A DNA stretch of 64,000 nt from AWTP1-13 sp033764875 (GTDB lineage: Bacteria; Pseudomonadota; Alphaproteobacteria; Rhizobiales; Hyphomicrobiaceae), in NCBI GenBank assembly GCA_033764875.1, contig JANRIO010000124.1, forward strand, positions 62,001 through 126,000, written 5' to 3'. Of this stretch, positions 25,670 through 34,228 are shown piece after piece. The first letter of the stretch is position 1. Each line of letters begins with the position of its first letter. The notes beneath the pieces are model-generated. The model was not told the DNA's origin. It saw only the letters and a list, made by a program, of their open reading frames with translations, and searched no databases. The position numbers and the translations under genes are program-made.

Positions 25670-27028
25670 CCGCCGCCTCAGCGCCATGACGATGAGGGCC
25701 AGCGGCGCCAGCCACGCCAGCCGCGCTCCGTAGCGGGGATGCGGGTTGGAGAGCATGCCGCAGATGGCCGCGTTGCCGATCAGGGCGAGGATGACGACGG
25801 CGGCAAGCTGCGTAGCGGGATCGAGCCGCTTGCGCCGCGCCGCCTGCAGCAGCACGGCGCCCAGGGCAAGGGCGCTCCCGAGCGCGATCGGCACGTGCAG
25901 CGCGTTGATGGCCGGGAGCTTGTCGAGCCCGCCGTTCTGCTGGCGCGCCGCGCGCATCTGAGGCGCCCATCGCGGCGTGAAGCGCTCGATGATACCGTGC
26001 GTGTGCGGCAGGTAGGCGACCGTCCCCTCGCCGAAGCCGACGGCCACGAGCTGCCGGAGGGTTGCCGTGGCCGCCGCCTTGATCTGCTCGCCTGGATAGA
26101 GCACGAGGCTGTCCATGGCGATCGTGCGCATCTCGTCCTCGAGCCCCTCGAAGCGTCCGAGCCGGTTGAAAATGCTGTTCTCGCCGCCGCCCCACAGGAA
26201 CGCGTCGGCGGTGGCCGGCAGCTCCCGCCTGTAGCGGCACAGCCGCAATCGGGGATCGGAGCAGTGCTCCTCGAGATAGCGCCGGACGATGCCGTCCTCG
26301 AGCATGCGCGCAAACAGCACGCTGGCGCCGCCGGGCGTCCAGGCGAGGCGGCCGGACACGGCGAGATTGCAGGCGAGCAGCAGCATCGCTCCTGCCGCCG
26401 TCGCGCCGGCCGCCAGGGCAAGGCCGCGGCGGCGCACCTGGCCCGGTATCGCCAATGCAGGCGCCACCATCGCGATCGTCAGCCCCAGGACCAGCAGCAT
26501 CGTCGCGCTGTGCGACGCCGCCGCCAGCGCGATCGTCGCGGCGAGCCCGCCGCGCTGGAGGCGCCCGAGCGGCGCCGCCTCCAGCGTGATGAGATAGAAC
26601 GCGACGACGGCAAGCCCGGCCAGGATGTCGGTCAGCAGCATGCTGGAGAGCCATGGCAGCGCCGTGAGCGTCGCCAACAGCCCCATGGCCGTCATCAGGT
26701 GCGCCGGGCGCGTCAGCCCGTACGTCTTGAGCAGCAGCGCCACGATCCACGTGGCGAGCGCCGATTGCGCCACGACGCAGGGCCAGAAGCTCGGGGTCTG
26801 CAGCGCGAAAAGCAGCAGCCCGTAGACGGTCGAGCGGTTCTCGACGAGATGGCCCTCGTACCAGCGCGCCAGGTAGCCCCCGGTGTCCCACTGCAGCAGC
26901 GGGAAGCCGTTCCACAGCGCCGGCAGCAGAAGCAGGCAGGCACCGCCGGCGACGGCGCATGCGCCCGCCAGACCCGCAGCGTGAGAGCCCTCCTCCGCAC
27001 GGGAGGCTGCGGCACGATCATGCGGCAA
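25649..27028 (-). CDS. Polytopic membrane protein, possible GT-C-type
   Basis: 459 residues if translation starts at TTG 27028, preferred for the GGAG five bases upstream; an open extension reaches another TTG at 27061. About eleven hydrophobic helices. A first large extracytoplasmic loop carries WNGFPLLQWDTGGYLARWYEG, here noted as FPLLQWDTGGYL, and a long periplasmic segment near residues 235-360 has EEHCSDPRLRLCRYRRELP and PHTHGIIERFTP. An acidic residue in the first loop and a long loop 7 are reminiscent of GT-C lipid-linked glycosyltransferases, but I do not recognise a specific family. The stop overlaps the sugar dehydrogenase 3-prime end by 21 nt. Confidence 0.62.
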   Translation of the reverse strand: MPHDRAAASRAEEGSHAAGLAGACAVAGGACLLLLPALWNGFPLLQWDTGGYLARWYEGHLVENRSTVYGLLLFALQTPSFWPCVVAQSALATWIVALLLKTYGLTRPAHLMTAMGLLATLTALPWLSSMLLTDILAGLAVVAFYLITLEAAPLGRLQRGGLAATIALAAASHSATMLLVLGLTIAMVAPALAIPGQVRRRGLALAAGATAAGAMLLLACNLAVSGRLAWTPGGASVLFARMLEDGIVRRYLEEHCSDPRLRLCRYRRELPATADAFLWGGGENSIFNRLGRFEGLEDEMRTIAMDSLVLYPGEQIKAAATATLRQLVAVGFGEGTVAYLPHTHGIIERFTPRWAPQMRAARQQNGGLDKLPAINALHVPIALGSALALGAVLLQAARRKRLDPATQLAAVVILALIGNAAICGMLSNPHPRYGARLAWLAPLALIVMALRRRSARGEA

Positions 27029-27387
27029 GGCTTCTCCGCCTCCGTGTTGCGGTCCGCGCAATGCTGCAGATGCGCACCGGAGAGGCTGCGAAAATTCGGC
27101 ACACGGACATTCGATCAGGGATCAGGGCTTGACGGACGTCACGACGGCGAGCCTCGCACATCGGCCGCCGGGAGATCCAGCAATTTGTGGTAACAGGTTG
27201 CTTCTTGCCGCGGCGTCGGACCCGAGCCGACCGCTGCGCCCGCTTTGAGCCAGAGCAATGCCCCCGGGGCTGGCGGCCGCACAGCATGCGCCGGGAGCCC
27301 GGCGCGGGCCCCGCCGGGGGCTCGGCACACGACCCTCAGGACAAAACAAGAAAGCGCAAGACGTCCGGGAGAGGAGCGCGAGGGCCC
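27029..27387. other. Intergenic region between divergent membrane-protein genes
   Basis: About 360 nt upstream of both neighbours, so it must hold two promoters. A TTGACG hexamer occurs at about 27129 on the plus strand, but no clear -10 follows. Short frames on either strand have no recognisable content. Confidence 0.35.
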
Positions 27388-28176
27388 ATGGCATCGTCCA
27401 TTTCAGGCAAGATCGATCCTGTCGTGCGCCCCGTGACCGCGGCCGACATCGCCGACGCGCTCGGCAAGGGCATGCGGGATTTCCAGGCGGCGCCGACGTT
27501 TGGCCTTGTCCTCGGCGGCCTCTACGCCTTGGGCGGCATCGTCATCGTGCTGTCTCTCACCGCCTTGGGGCTGACCTACCTCGCCTACCCGCTGGCGACC
27601 GGGTTTGCCCTGATCGGGCCTTTCGTTGCCGCCGGCCTCTACGAGGTGAGCCGCCGGCTGGAGACGAGAGAGGCGATCTCGCTGGGCGCCATCTGGCGGC
27701 GCGTGCGCTCCCGCGGCGAGATCGGCTGGATGGCGTTCGTGACCGTCTTCATTTTCATCATGTGGATGTATCAGGTGCGCTTCCTGATGGCGCTCTTTCT
27801 CGGCCTCAACGCCTCGTTCTCGACGCTGTCGGAGTTTTTCACCGTCGTCCTCACCACCACCGAGGGGCTGCTCTTCCTCGCCGTCGGCAACGTTGTCGGC
27901 GCGCTGCTGTCGCTGCTGCTGTTCTCGCTGACCGTGATCTCGTTCCCGCTCGTGCTCGACCGCGACGTCGATTGCGTCACGGCCATGATCACGAGCATCC
28001 GCACCGTCGCGGCGAGCCCCGTGCCGATGCTCGCCTGGGCGTTTCTCATCGGCACGCTGCTGGTGCTGTCGGCGCTGCCCTTCTTCCTCGGCTTGCTGGT
28101 GACGCTGCCCGTCCTCGGTCACGCCACCTGGCACCTCTACCGCCGCGCCATCGCCCCGGAGGGCACCCCGGCGTGA
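27388..28176 (+). CDS. DUF2189 membrane protein
   Basis: 262 residues from ATG 27388; an upstream open extension is Arg/Gly-rich and unlikely to be coding. Five to six membrane helices. Typical DUF2189 segments are VRPVTAADIADALGKGMRDF, PLATGFALIGPFVAAGLYEVSRR, and VISFPLVLDRDVDCVTAMITS (noted as SFPLVLDRDVDC), ending VTLPVLGHATWHLYRRAI. The family is widespread in alphaproteobacteria and annotated as an integral membrane protein of unknown role, sometimes compared with cytochrome c oxidase subunit I-like proteins. Convergent with the cheW gene. Confidence 0.85.
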   Translation: MASSISGKIDPVVRPVTAADIADALGKGMRDFQAAPTFGLVLGGLYALGGIVIVLSLTALGLTYLAYPLATGFALIGPFVAAGLYEVSRRLETREAISLGAIWRRVRSRGEIGWMAFVTVFIFIMWMYQVRFLMALFLGLNASFSTLSEFFTVVLTTTEGLLFLAVGNVVGALLSLLLFSLTVISFPLVLDRDVDCVTAMITSIRTVAASPVPMLAWAFLIGTLLVLSALPFFLGLLVTLPVLGHATWHLYRRAIAPEGTPA

Positions 28177-28191
28177 GGCGGCATCGGCGCG

Positions 28192-28659
28192 TCAGGCCGC
28201 CTGCGCCTCGGACGGCGGCAGCACGCTGTCGATGGCGATCACGCTGACCAGTCGGTCCCCGAGCGGGATCACGCCGCGCACGAAGCGCTTGGCCGAGTCG
28301 GAGGCGATATCCGGGGTCGGCTGGATCTTGTCTTCGGCCACCGTAAAGATGTCGGAGACGCCCTCCACCAGCAGCCCGACCACCTGGTTGCCGATCTGTG
28401 TGACGATGATGGCATGCCGCGCCGTGGGCTCGGCCGACGCGAACCCGAGCCGCGCCGCCAGGTCGATGATCGGCAGCACGGTGCCCCGCAGGTTGATGAC
28501 GCCGCGCATGAAGCTCGGCGTGGCCGGCAGCGGGGTTGCGGGTGTCCAGCCGCGGATCTCGCGGATGGACATCACGTCGACGCAGAACTCCTGGTTGCCC
28601 AGGCGAAACGCGATCAGCTCGTGGACGTTGTTGCCGTCGGATTTTGCTGGCTCGGTCAT
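28192..28659 (-). CDS. cheW: Chemotaxis coupling protein CheW
   Basis: 155 residues from ATG 28659. SH3-like beta fold with LIAFRLGNQEFCVDVMSIREI, PSFMRGVINLRGTVLPIIDLAARLG (noted as RGVINLRGTVLPIIDL) and VGLLVEGVSDIFTV, ending KRFVRGVIPLGDRLVSVIA. CheW bridges chemoreceptor tips and the kinase CheA. It is immediately downstream of a soluble receptor (92-nt gap), but cheA, cheY, cheR and cheB are not in the window, so this is an accessory receptor/coupler pair. Confidence 0.95.
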   Translation of the reverse strand: MTEPAKSDGNNVHELIAFRLGNQEFCVDVMSIREIRGWTPATPLPATPSFMRGVINLRGTVLPIIDLAARLGFASAEPTARHAIIVTQIGNQVVGLLVEGVSDIFTVAEDKIQPTPDIASDSAKRFVRGVIPLGDRLVSVIAIDSVLPPSEAQAA

Positions 28660-28751
28660 TGTCTTTTCCGGTCCTTTGCCGGCGGCCCGATCCGCGCGCG
28701 CTGGCGCGGTTCGGTGCCTGACCGGGGCTCTATGCACGCGGCCTGTGAGTC

Positions 28752-30563
28752 TCAGAAGTCCTGCCAGTCGTTGTCCGGCTCGGCCTCCGGCTTGCGCTTG
28801 GCGGCCGACATGTGGCGGCCGGGCGCGGTCTTGAGGGCCGGCCGGGATTGGCCTGCCGGCCTGCTCGGCGCGTCAGATCTTGCAGCCGGCCGATGGGGCT
28901 GGCCCGCTCCGGCGATGTTGCCGATATTGAACTGGGCAACGAGCTGGGACAGCGTGTCCGCCTCCTGCGCCAGCGAATGGCCGGCGGCCGTCGATTCCTC
29001 GACCATGGCGGCATTCTGCTGCGTCGCCTGGTCCATCTGGTTGATGGCGCTATTGACCTGGCTGAGGCCCGTCGCCTGCTCCTGCGCGCCTGCCGCGATG
29101 TCGATCACCACCTTGTTGATGTCGGCGACCTGCTCGAGGATCCGCTCGAGCGCCTTGCCCGTCTCGGCCACGAGCTGCACGCCGTCGGCCACCTGGCTCG
29201 AGGAGGTCGAGATGAGCCCCTTGATCTCCTTGGCGGCATCCGCCGAGCGTTGCGCGAGGGCGCGCACCTCGGAGGCGACCACCGCGAAGCCGCGCCCCGC
29301 ATCGCCCGCCCGCGCCGCCTCGACGCCGGCATTGAGGGCAAGCAGGTTGGTCTGGAACGCGATCTCGTCGATGACGCCGATGATCTGGCTGATCTGCTGG
29401 GCGCTCTTCTCGATGCCGCCCATGGCCTCGACCGTCTTGCGCACCACGACGCCGGTCTTCTCGGCGTCCTGCTGAGCGGCTGTCACCACCTCGCGGGCGT
29501 GGCTGGCGCCCTCGGCCGCCTTCTTGCCGGTGGCCGTGATCTCGTCCAGCGCCGCCGCCGTCTGCTCCAGGCTCGCGGCCTGCTGCTCGGTGCGCTTGGA
29601 CAGATCGTCGGCCGCGGAGGAGATCTCGCGCGTGCTCGACGTGATGCTGCCCGTGCTCGACACGACGGAGAGCACGGTCGCCCTCAGCTTGTCGGTCGCC
29701 GCGTTGAAGTCGACGCGCAGCCTCTCCAGCGCCGGCGGGAACGCCGTGTGGATCTCCTGCGTCAGGTCGCCTTCCGACATGCGGCCCAGGCCGTCGGCGA
29801 GCGTGGCGACGGCGCGCACGCGGGCGGTGACGTCGGTGGCGAACTTCACCACCTTGCTGACGCGGCCGTTCATGTCGAAGATCGGATTGTAGGAGGCCTG
29901 GATCCAGATCTCCTTGCCGCCCTTGCCGATGCGCTTGAACTCGTCGGCGACGAACTCGCCGCCGCGCAGGCGCTCCCAGAAGCGGGCGTATTCGCCGGAG
30001 TTGCCGTAGCTCGGCTCGACGAACATCTGGTGATGCCGGCCCTTGATCTCCTCGAGCCGGTAGCCGAGCGCATTCAGGAAATTCTCGTTGGCCTCGATGA
30101 TGGTGCCGTCGGGCTGGAACTCGATCATGGCCTGGGAGCGCCCGATGGCGGCGATCTTGCCGGCATCCTCGGCCGACTTCAGCTTGGCCTGCGTGATGTC
30201 GGTGGCGATTTTCACGACCCGGCTGACCTTGCCGCCCTTGCCGACGACGGGGTTGTACGACGCCTGGATCCAGATCTCCTTGCCGCCCTTGCCGATGCGC
30301 TTGTACTCCTGCGCGTCGTACTCGCCGCGGCCGAGCTTCGCCCAGAACGCCTTGTACTCCGGGCTCTGCGCATAGGCCGGCTCGCAGAACATGCTGTGGT
30401 GCCGGCCCTTGATCTCATTCAGGTCGTAGCCGAGCGCGCGGCAGAAGTTCTCGTTCGCCCAGCGGATGTTTCCGGTCGCGTCGAACTCGATGATGGCAAG
30501 CGCCTTGCCGATTGCGGCGAGGGTGGACTGCGCACTGCTGGCGAATGAGAAAAGGCCGACCAT
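28752..30563 (-). CDS. Soluble methyl-accepting chemotaxis protein with two PAS domains
   Basis: 603 residues from ATG 30563 with AGGAAGC upstream; a much longer open frame continues upstream but is not protein-like. No membrane helix is seen. PAS 1 (about 10-125) and PAS 2 (about 133-250) are repeats: both contain ENF-C/L-ALGY, EIKGRHH, RIGKGGKEIWIQASYNP and VKIATD/VKFATD. A short linker with GRMSEGDLTQEI resembles a HAMP end. The signalling hairpin tip is EIAFQTNLLALNAGVEAARAG. The C terminus ends DWQDF, matching the xWxxF tether used by CheR/CheB. The PAS domains probably hold a redox or energy cofactor, which would make this a cytosolic energy-state sensor (inferred). Partner: CheW just downstream. 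Confidence 0.93.
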   Translation of the reverse strand: MVGLFSFASSAQSTLAAIGKALAIIEFDATGNIRWANENFCRALGYDLNEIKGRHHSMFCEPAYAQSPEYKAFWAKLGRGEYDAQEYKRIGKGGKEIWIQASYNPVVGKGGKVSRVVKIATDITQAKLKSAEDAGKIAAIGRSQAMIEFQPDGTIIEANENFLNALGYRLEEIKGRHHQMFVEPSYGNSGEYARFWERLRGGEFVADEFKRIGKGGKEIWIQASYNPIFDMNGRVSKVVKFATDVTARVRAVATLADGLGRMSEGDLTQEIHTAFPPALERLRVDFNAATDKLRATVLSVVSSTGSITSSTREISSAADDLSKRTEQQAASLEQTAAALDEITATGKKAAEGASHAREVVTAAQQDAEKTGVVVRKTVEAMGGIEKSAQQISQIIGVIDEIAFQTNLLALNAGVEAARAGDAGRGFAVVASEVRALAQRSADAAKEIKGLISTSSSQVADGVQLVAETGKALERILEQVADINKVVIDIAAGAQEQATGLSQVNSAINQMDQATQQNAAMVEESTAAGHSLAQEADTLSQLVAQFNIGNIAGAGQPHRPAARSDAPSRPAGQSRPALKTAPGRHMSAAKRKPEAEPDNDWQDF

Positions 30564-31416
30564 GGTCGTTGCTTCCTTTTTTGGTTGGCACACGGACGAT
30601 TGTGGTTTCGCCCATGACGTTGTTGGGTGCCTCCATTTATCGTTACCGCGCCTAATAAAAGGTGTACTCTGATCAATAGTAAGATATGTGTATGTCTTGT
30701 CCAAAAACTGCAGTCTATTACCTGTATCGTGGTACTCACTTTCTGGACAATGCAATAAAAAATGTACGGATGGCGCATGCGTTGCTCTGCGGGTGCCGCC
30801 GCGTCGGCGCTCGTCGTCAGGCGCGTCATGGGCTGATCGCCGAATCGGGCCGCTTCGAAGGGCCGATTTTTCGGATGTTGGCCGGAGAGCGGCCCCGGTG
30901 TGCGCGTCGCGGCCTTGCCGACGACGTGCGACAAAAAAGCTCCGGAACCGGAGCAATCGGCCTTGAAGTCCGCCAGTGGGTGCGTGGCCTTCGAGTCGCA
31001 AGTCCAATTGCTCTGCCGCGCACTCTCCTGGGCACTTTGTGGCCAAGCCCGCTGCCGGCCGCCCATGCCGCCTCGCGCAGGCAGGGACCGCGCCGGCTCG
31101 AGACCCCGCCGCAGCATCGAGCCGTCTTCGCCGCCTCTCAAGACCGGGCCGCCCCCGCCCCCTCCCCGTTGACTTCCCTTCCCCTTTCCACCATGGTGCG
31201 GCCCAATCCAGACGGCCCGTATTCGCGAGCCGCCGCCCTGCACATGGGTCCCGCTTTCGAGAAGTGGGAGCAAGCCCGGGAGGCAGGGGGGTCACCGTCC
31301 GCCAGCGCTGTGCGCCCGCGGGCGCGATCCCGCTTGGAAGTTCGCTTCTCGATCCGCATCTTGAGACTTGAGGCTCGGCGCCCGGGCCGCGGCCGCAAGC
31401 TCCTGAGGTAAAGGTC
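30564..31416. other. 853-nt intergenic region between receptor and ffh
   Basis: Divergent upstream region of the chemoreceptor and ffh. 30640-30780 is strikingly AT-rich for this genome and probably holds the receptor promoter. 30933-30954 is a minus-strand terminator (listed separately). 31020-31400 is GC-rich with no recognised gene; short frames here lack conserved features. I saw no 4.5S RNA signature or tRNA in it. Confidence 0.5.
30933..30954 (-). terminator. Minus-strand Rho-independent terminator with no gene in front
   Basis: GCTCCGG-AA-CCGGAGC (30939-30954) is a perfect 7-bp stem. On the minus strand it is followed at once by TTTTTT (30938-30933). No annotated minus-strand gene lies between it and ffh (start 31417), so it either ends an unrecognised small RNA made from 31.0-31.4 kb or shields the receptor promoter from antisense transcription. 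Confidence 0.65.
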
Positions 31417-33024
31417 ATGTTCGAAAGCCTGTCAGAACGCCTGTCGGGGGTCCTCGACAAGCTCACCCGGCGCGGCTCGCTGACCGACAGCGACGTGTCG
31501 GAGGCCATGCGCGAGGTGCGCCGCGCCCTGCTCGAGGCCGACGTGGCGCTCGAGGTGGTGCGCGATTTCACCGACAAGGTGAAGGCCAAGGCCATCGGCC
31601 AGAACGTGGTCAAGTCGGTGACGCCGGGCCAGATGGTGGTGAAGATCGTCCACGACGAGCTCGTGGCGATGCTGGGCTCGGATGCCGAGCCGATCAGCCT
31701 GGCGGCCCAGCCCCCGGTCGCCATCATGATGGTTGGCCTGCAGGGCTCCGGCAAGACCACCACCTCGGCCAAGATCGGCTGGCGCCTGACCAACCGCGAC
31801 CGCAAGAAGGTGCTGCTCGCCTCTCTCGACACCCGCCGCCCCGCGGCGCAGGAGCAGCTGCGCGTGCTGGGCGAGCAGACGCACGTCGACAGCCTCCCCA
31901 TCGTCGCCGGCCAGACGCCGCAGCAGATCGCCAAGCGCGCCATGGAGGGGGCCCGCCTCGGCGGCTACGACGTCGTCATCCTGGACACCGCCGGCCGCAC
32001 CCACATCGACGAGGAGTTGATGCGCGAGGCGGCCGAGATCCGCGACATCGCACGGCCCCACGAGACGCTGCTCGTCGCCGACAGCCTCACCGGCCAGGAC
32101 GCGGTCAAGCTCGCGCGCAGCTTCGAGGATGCGGTCGGCATCACCGGCATCGTGCTCACCCGCGTCGACGGCGACGGCCGCGGCGGTGCCGCGCTGTCCA
32201 TGCGCGCCGTCACCGGCAAGCCCATCAAGCTGATCGGCGTCGGCGAGAAGTGGGATGCGCTCGAGGACTTCCATCCCGAGCGCATCGCCGGGCGCATCCT
32301 CGGCATGGGCGACGTCGTCAGCCTCGTCGAGAAGGCCGCGCAGAACATCGACGCCGAGAAGGCGCAGGCCATCGCGCAGAAGTTGCGCAAGGGCGAGTTC
32401 GACCTCGAGGACCTCTCCGATCAGCTCAAGCAGATGGAGAGGATGGGCGGCATGGCCGGCATGATGGGCATGCTGCCGGGCGTCGCCAAGGTCAAGAAGC
32501 AGCTGGAAAGCGCCAACCTCGACGAGAAGCTCCTGAAGCGCCAGCGCGCCATCATCTCCTCCATGACGCCGAAGGAGCGCCGGCACCCCAAGATCCTCGA
32601 CGGCAAGCGCAAGCGCCGCATCGCGTCGGGCTCCGGCACCAAGGTCGAGGAGGTCAACCGCCTCCTCAAGATGCACCGCCAGATGGCGGACATGATGAAG
32701 ATGATGGGCAAGAAGGGCGGCCTCATGAGCCGCATGATGGGCATGGGCGGCGGTGGCGGCGGCCCCAGCGCTGCCGATGTCGAGCGCATGCAGGCCGAGC
32801 TCGCGGCCCTCGATCCCAAGGCCCTGCAGGGGCTGCCCGCCGAGTTGAAGGACATGCTGCCGCCTCCGGGCGCGGCGCCCAAGGCCGCGCCGGCGGCCCT
32901 TCCATCGCCCGCCAAAGGCCTGCCGGGCCTGGGCGGCGGCCAGGCCCCGCGGCTGCCGGGCCTTCCGGGCCTTGGCGGCGCCCCCTTCCGCGGCTTCCCC
33001 GGTTTCCCGGGCAAGAAGAAATGA
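31417..33024 (+). CDS. ffh: Signal recognition particle protein Ffh
   Basis: 535 residues. NG domain: LTDSDVSEAMREVRRALLEADVAL, noted as the N-domain ALLEADV motif, P-loop MMVGLQGSGKTTTSAKIG near 105-120, DTRRPAAQEQL, DTAGRTHIDEE and TRVDGDGRGGAALS. The Met-rich M domain (about 300-450) has MGMLPGVAKVKKQL, the RNA-binding RIASGSGTKVEEVNRLLK, and MMKMMGKKGGLMSRMMGMGG. Ffh binds signal sequences and 4.5S RNA and delivers ribosomes to FtsY. A Gly/Pro-rich tail of about 60 residues (LPGLGG, LPGLPGLGGAPFRG) exceeds the usual end. Confidence 0.97.
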   Translation: MFESLSERLSGVLDKLTRRGSLTDSDVSEAMREVRRALLEADVALEVVRDFTDKVKAKAIGQNVVKSVTPGQMVVKIVHDELVAMLGSDAEPISLAAQPPVAIMMVGLQGSGKTTTSAKIGWRLTNRDRKKVLLASLDTRRPAAQEQLRVLGEQTHVDSLPIVAGQTPQQIAKRAMEGARLGGYDVVILDTAGRTHIDEELMREAAEIRDIARPHETLLVADSLTGQDAVKLARSFEDAVGITGIVLTRVDGDGRGGAALSMRAVTGKPIKLIGVGEKWDALEDFHPERIAGRILGMGDVVSLVEKAAQNIDAEKAQAIAQKLRKGEFDLEDLSDQLKQMERMGGMAGMMGMLPGVAKVKKQLESANLDEKLLKRQRAIISSMTPKERRHPKILDGKRKRRIASGSGTKVEEVNRLLKMHRQMADMMKMMGKKGGLMSRMMGMGGGGGGPSAADVERMQAELAALDPKALQGLPAELKDMLPPPGAAPKAAPAALPSPAKGLPGLGGGQAPRLPGLPGLGGAPFRGFPGFPGKKK

Positions 33025-33060
33025 GCGGCCTGGCCCAAATGCGCGATCGGACCCGTGGTC

Positions 33061-33184
33061 CCCTCCCCCCTTGTGGGGGAGGGCCACAGCTTGCCCCGGA
33101 CTTGATCCGGGGGAATGGGGGACGCCCAAACCTCTCCGGGCGGGCATCCCCCCACCCTTGTTCCCTCCCCACAGGGGGGAGGGA
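33061..33184. repeat. Cluster of three extragenic palindromes
   Basis: Three hairpins lie in the ffh-acetyltransferase gap: CCCTCCCCC (33061-33069) with GGGGGAGGG (33075-33083); CCCCGGA (33094-33100) with TCCGGGG (33106-33112); TCCCTCCCC (33162-33170) with GGGGAGGGA (33176-33184). The middle unit (CCCCGGACTTGATCCGGGG) is of a kind common between genes in Hyphomicrobiales. The outer two resemble the element at 7525-7565. Probably a dispersed non-coding repeat that could also weaken readthrough from ffh. Confidence 0.65.
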
Positions 33185-33223
33185 GACGAGTGTCGCTGCC
33201 CGCGCCCGCACGGGAGCCCGCGC

Positions 33224-33736
33224 ATGATCCCGACGCTCATGACCAAGCGGCTGATCCTGCGCCCGTTCCGCGAAGGCGATCTCGACGCCGTCGCCGCCTT
33301 CTATGCCAACGAGGCGACGGCGCGGTTCGTCGGCGGCGTCTGCTCCCGCGACGACGCCTGGCGCCGCATGGCGAGCATGCTCGGTCACTGGACGTTGCGC
33401 GGCTACGGCCCCTGGGCCATCGAGGAGCGGCGGACGAGCCTGTTCGTCGGCTACACCGGGCTTTGGAAGCCTGAAGGCTGGCCGGAGCCGGAGCTGATTT
33501 GGGGCCTTGCCGCCGGCGCGCACGGCAAGGGCTACGCGACGGAGGCGGCCGAGACCGCGCGCCGCTACGCCTACGAGACGATAGGCTGGCGCACGCTCGC
33601 GAGTTTCATCCGGCCGCAGAATGTGCCCTCGCAGCGCGTCGCCGCCCGACTGGGTGCCGTCGTGGACGGACAATTCGAGCTCAGGGGGTTCCCGATAGAC
33701 GTGCACCGTCATCCCGGCCCCGAGAAACCCAACTGA
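33224..33736 (+). CDS. GNAT-family acetyltransferase (RimJ/RimL-like)
   Basis: 170 residues from ATG 33224. Acetyltransf_3 type: TKRLILRPFREGDLDAVAAFY, GYGPWAIEER, ELIWGLAAGAHGKGYATEAAETARRYA (acetyl-CoA loop noted as AHGKGYATEA) and SFIRPQNVPSQRVAARLGAVVDG, which carries the N-x-x-S-x-x-V-x-x-x-LG motif typical of ribosomal-protein or small-molecule N-acetyltransferases. Substrate unknown. It sits between ffh and rpsP, genes that are neighbours without it in many relatives, so it may be an insertion into that cluster. Confidence 0.88.
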   Translation: MIPTLMTKRLILRPFREGDLDAVAAFYANEATARFVGGVCSRDDAWRRMASMLGHWTLRGYGPWAIEERRTSLFVGYTGLWKPEGWPEPELIWGLAAGAHGKGYATEAAETARRYAYETIGWRTLASFIRPQNVPSQRVAARLGAVVDGQFELRGFPIDVHRHPGPEKPN

Positions 33737-33776
33737 AGACTATCAACCAGAAATCACGATCCAGAAGGAGAATATG

Positions 33777-34139
33777 ATGGCCGTGAAGATCCGCCTCTCG
33801 CGTGGAGGCACCAAGAAGCGTCCCTACTATTACATCGTCGTCGCCGACGCGACCTCGCCGCGCGATGGCCGCTACATCGAGCAGGTCGGCATCCACAACC
33901 CGCTGCTGCCCAAGAACAGCCCCGAGCGCACCAAGCTCGACGTCGATCGCGTCAAGCACTGGATCTCCGTCGGCGCCCAGCCCACGGACCGCGTGCTGCG
34001 CTTCCTTGACGCGGCGGGCCTTGCCAAGCGCGAGGCGCGCAACAACCCCAACAAGGCCAAGCCCGGCAAGAAGCGTCAGGAGCGCGAGCAGGCCGCCGCC
34101 GACGCCGCCGCCAAGGCCGCCGAGACGCCGGCCGCGTAG
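33777..34139 (+). CDS. rpsP: 30S ribosomal protein S16
   Basis: 120 residues from the second of two tandem ATGs (33774 and 33777). The second is chosen because AAGGAG (33765-33770) then has a 6-nt spacer and the protein begins MAVKIRLSRGG as in relatives. RPYYYIVVADATSPRDGRYIE and VGIHNPLLPKN are the core S16 motifs. The C-terminal 40 residues are a Lys/Ala-rich extension common in alphaproteobacteria. S16 is an early-binding 30S protein. rimM, trmD and rplS do not follow here. Confidence 0.96.
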   Translation: MAVKIRLSRGGTKKRPYYYIVVADATSPRDGRYIEQVGIHNPLLPKNSPERTKLDVDRVKHWISVGAQPTDRVLRFLDAAGLAKREARNNPNKAKPGKKRQEREQAAADAAAKAAETPAA

Positions 34140-34193
34140 GCGGGCGACGGTCTGGGTCGACGCCCAGCCTCCCGGCCCGCTGTCCATTTGCCT

Positions 34194-34228
34194 TCCCGGA
34201 AGCCGCGCGCAAGCGCGGCTATCCGGGA
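34194..34228. repeat. Extragenic palindrome, TCCCGGA...TCCGGGA type
   Basis: Outer arms TCCCGGA (34194-34200) and TCCGGGA (34222-34228) enclose inner arms AGCCGCGC (34201-34208) and GCGCGGCT (34213-34220). Followed by TCC and then a second GGATCC-CGG block near 34262. The same design recurs at 37508-37537, so this is a dispersed repeat. Being right after rpsP it may also act as a terminator. Confidence 0.65.

Noticed and set aside
25278..25733. Second small gene at the end of the sugar dehydrogenase
   Set aside because: Same-strand out-of-frame reading with Pro/Ala/Ser-rich composition and no start signal.
28812..30548. 578-codon plus-strand frame opposite the chemoreceptor
   Set aside because: Antisense shadow made of Leu/Asp/His-rich runs with no recognisable motif.
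30564..31416. Possible 4.5S RNA or tRNA gene near ffh
   Set aside because: No GGTCAGG/GGAAGG-type core of SRP RNA and no cloverleaf with a T-loop could be found.
28752..31943. A single 1063-codon reading covering the chemoreceptor and 1.4 kb upstream, which would overlap ffh
   Set aside because: Only the part from ATG 30563 resembles protein; the upstream part crosses an AT-rich promoter-like region and has no domain.
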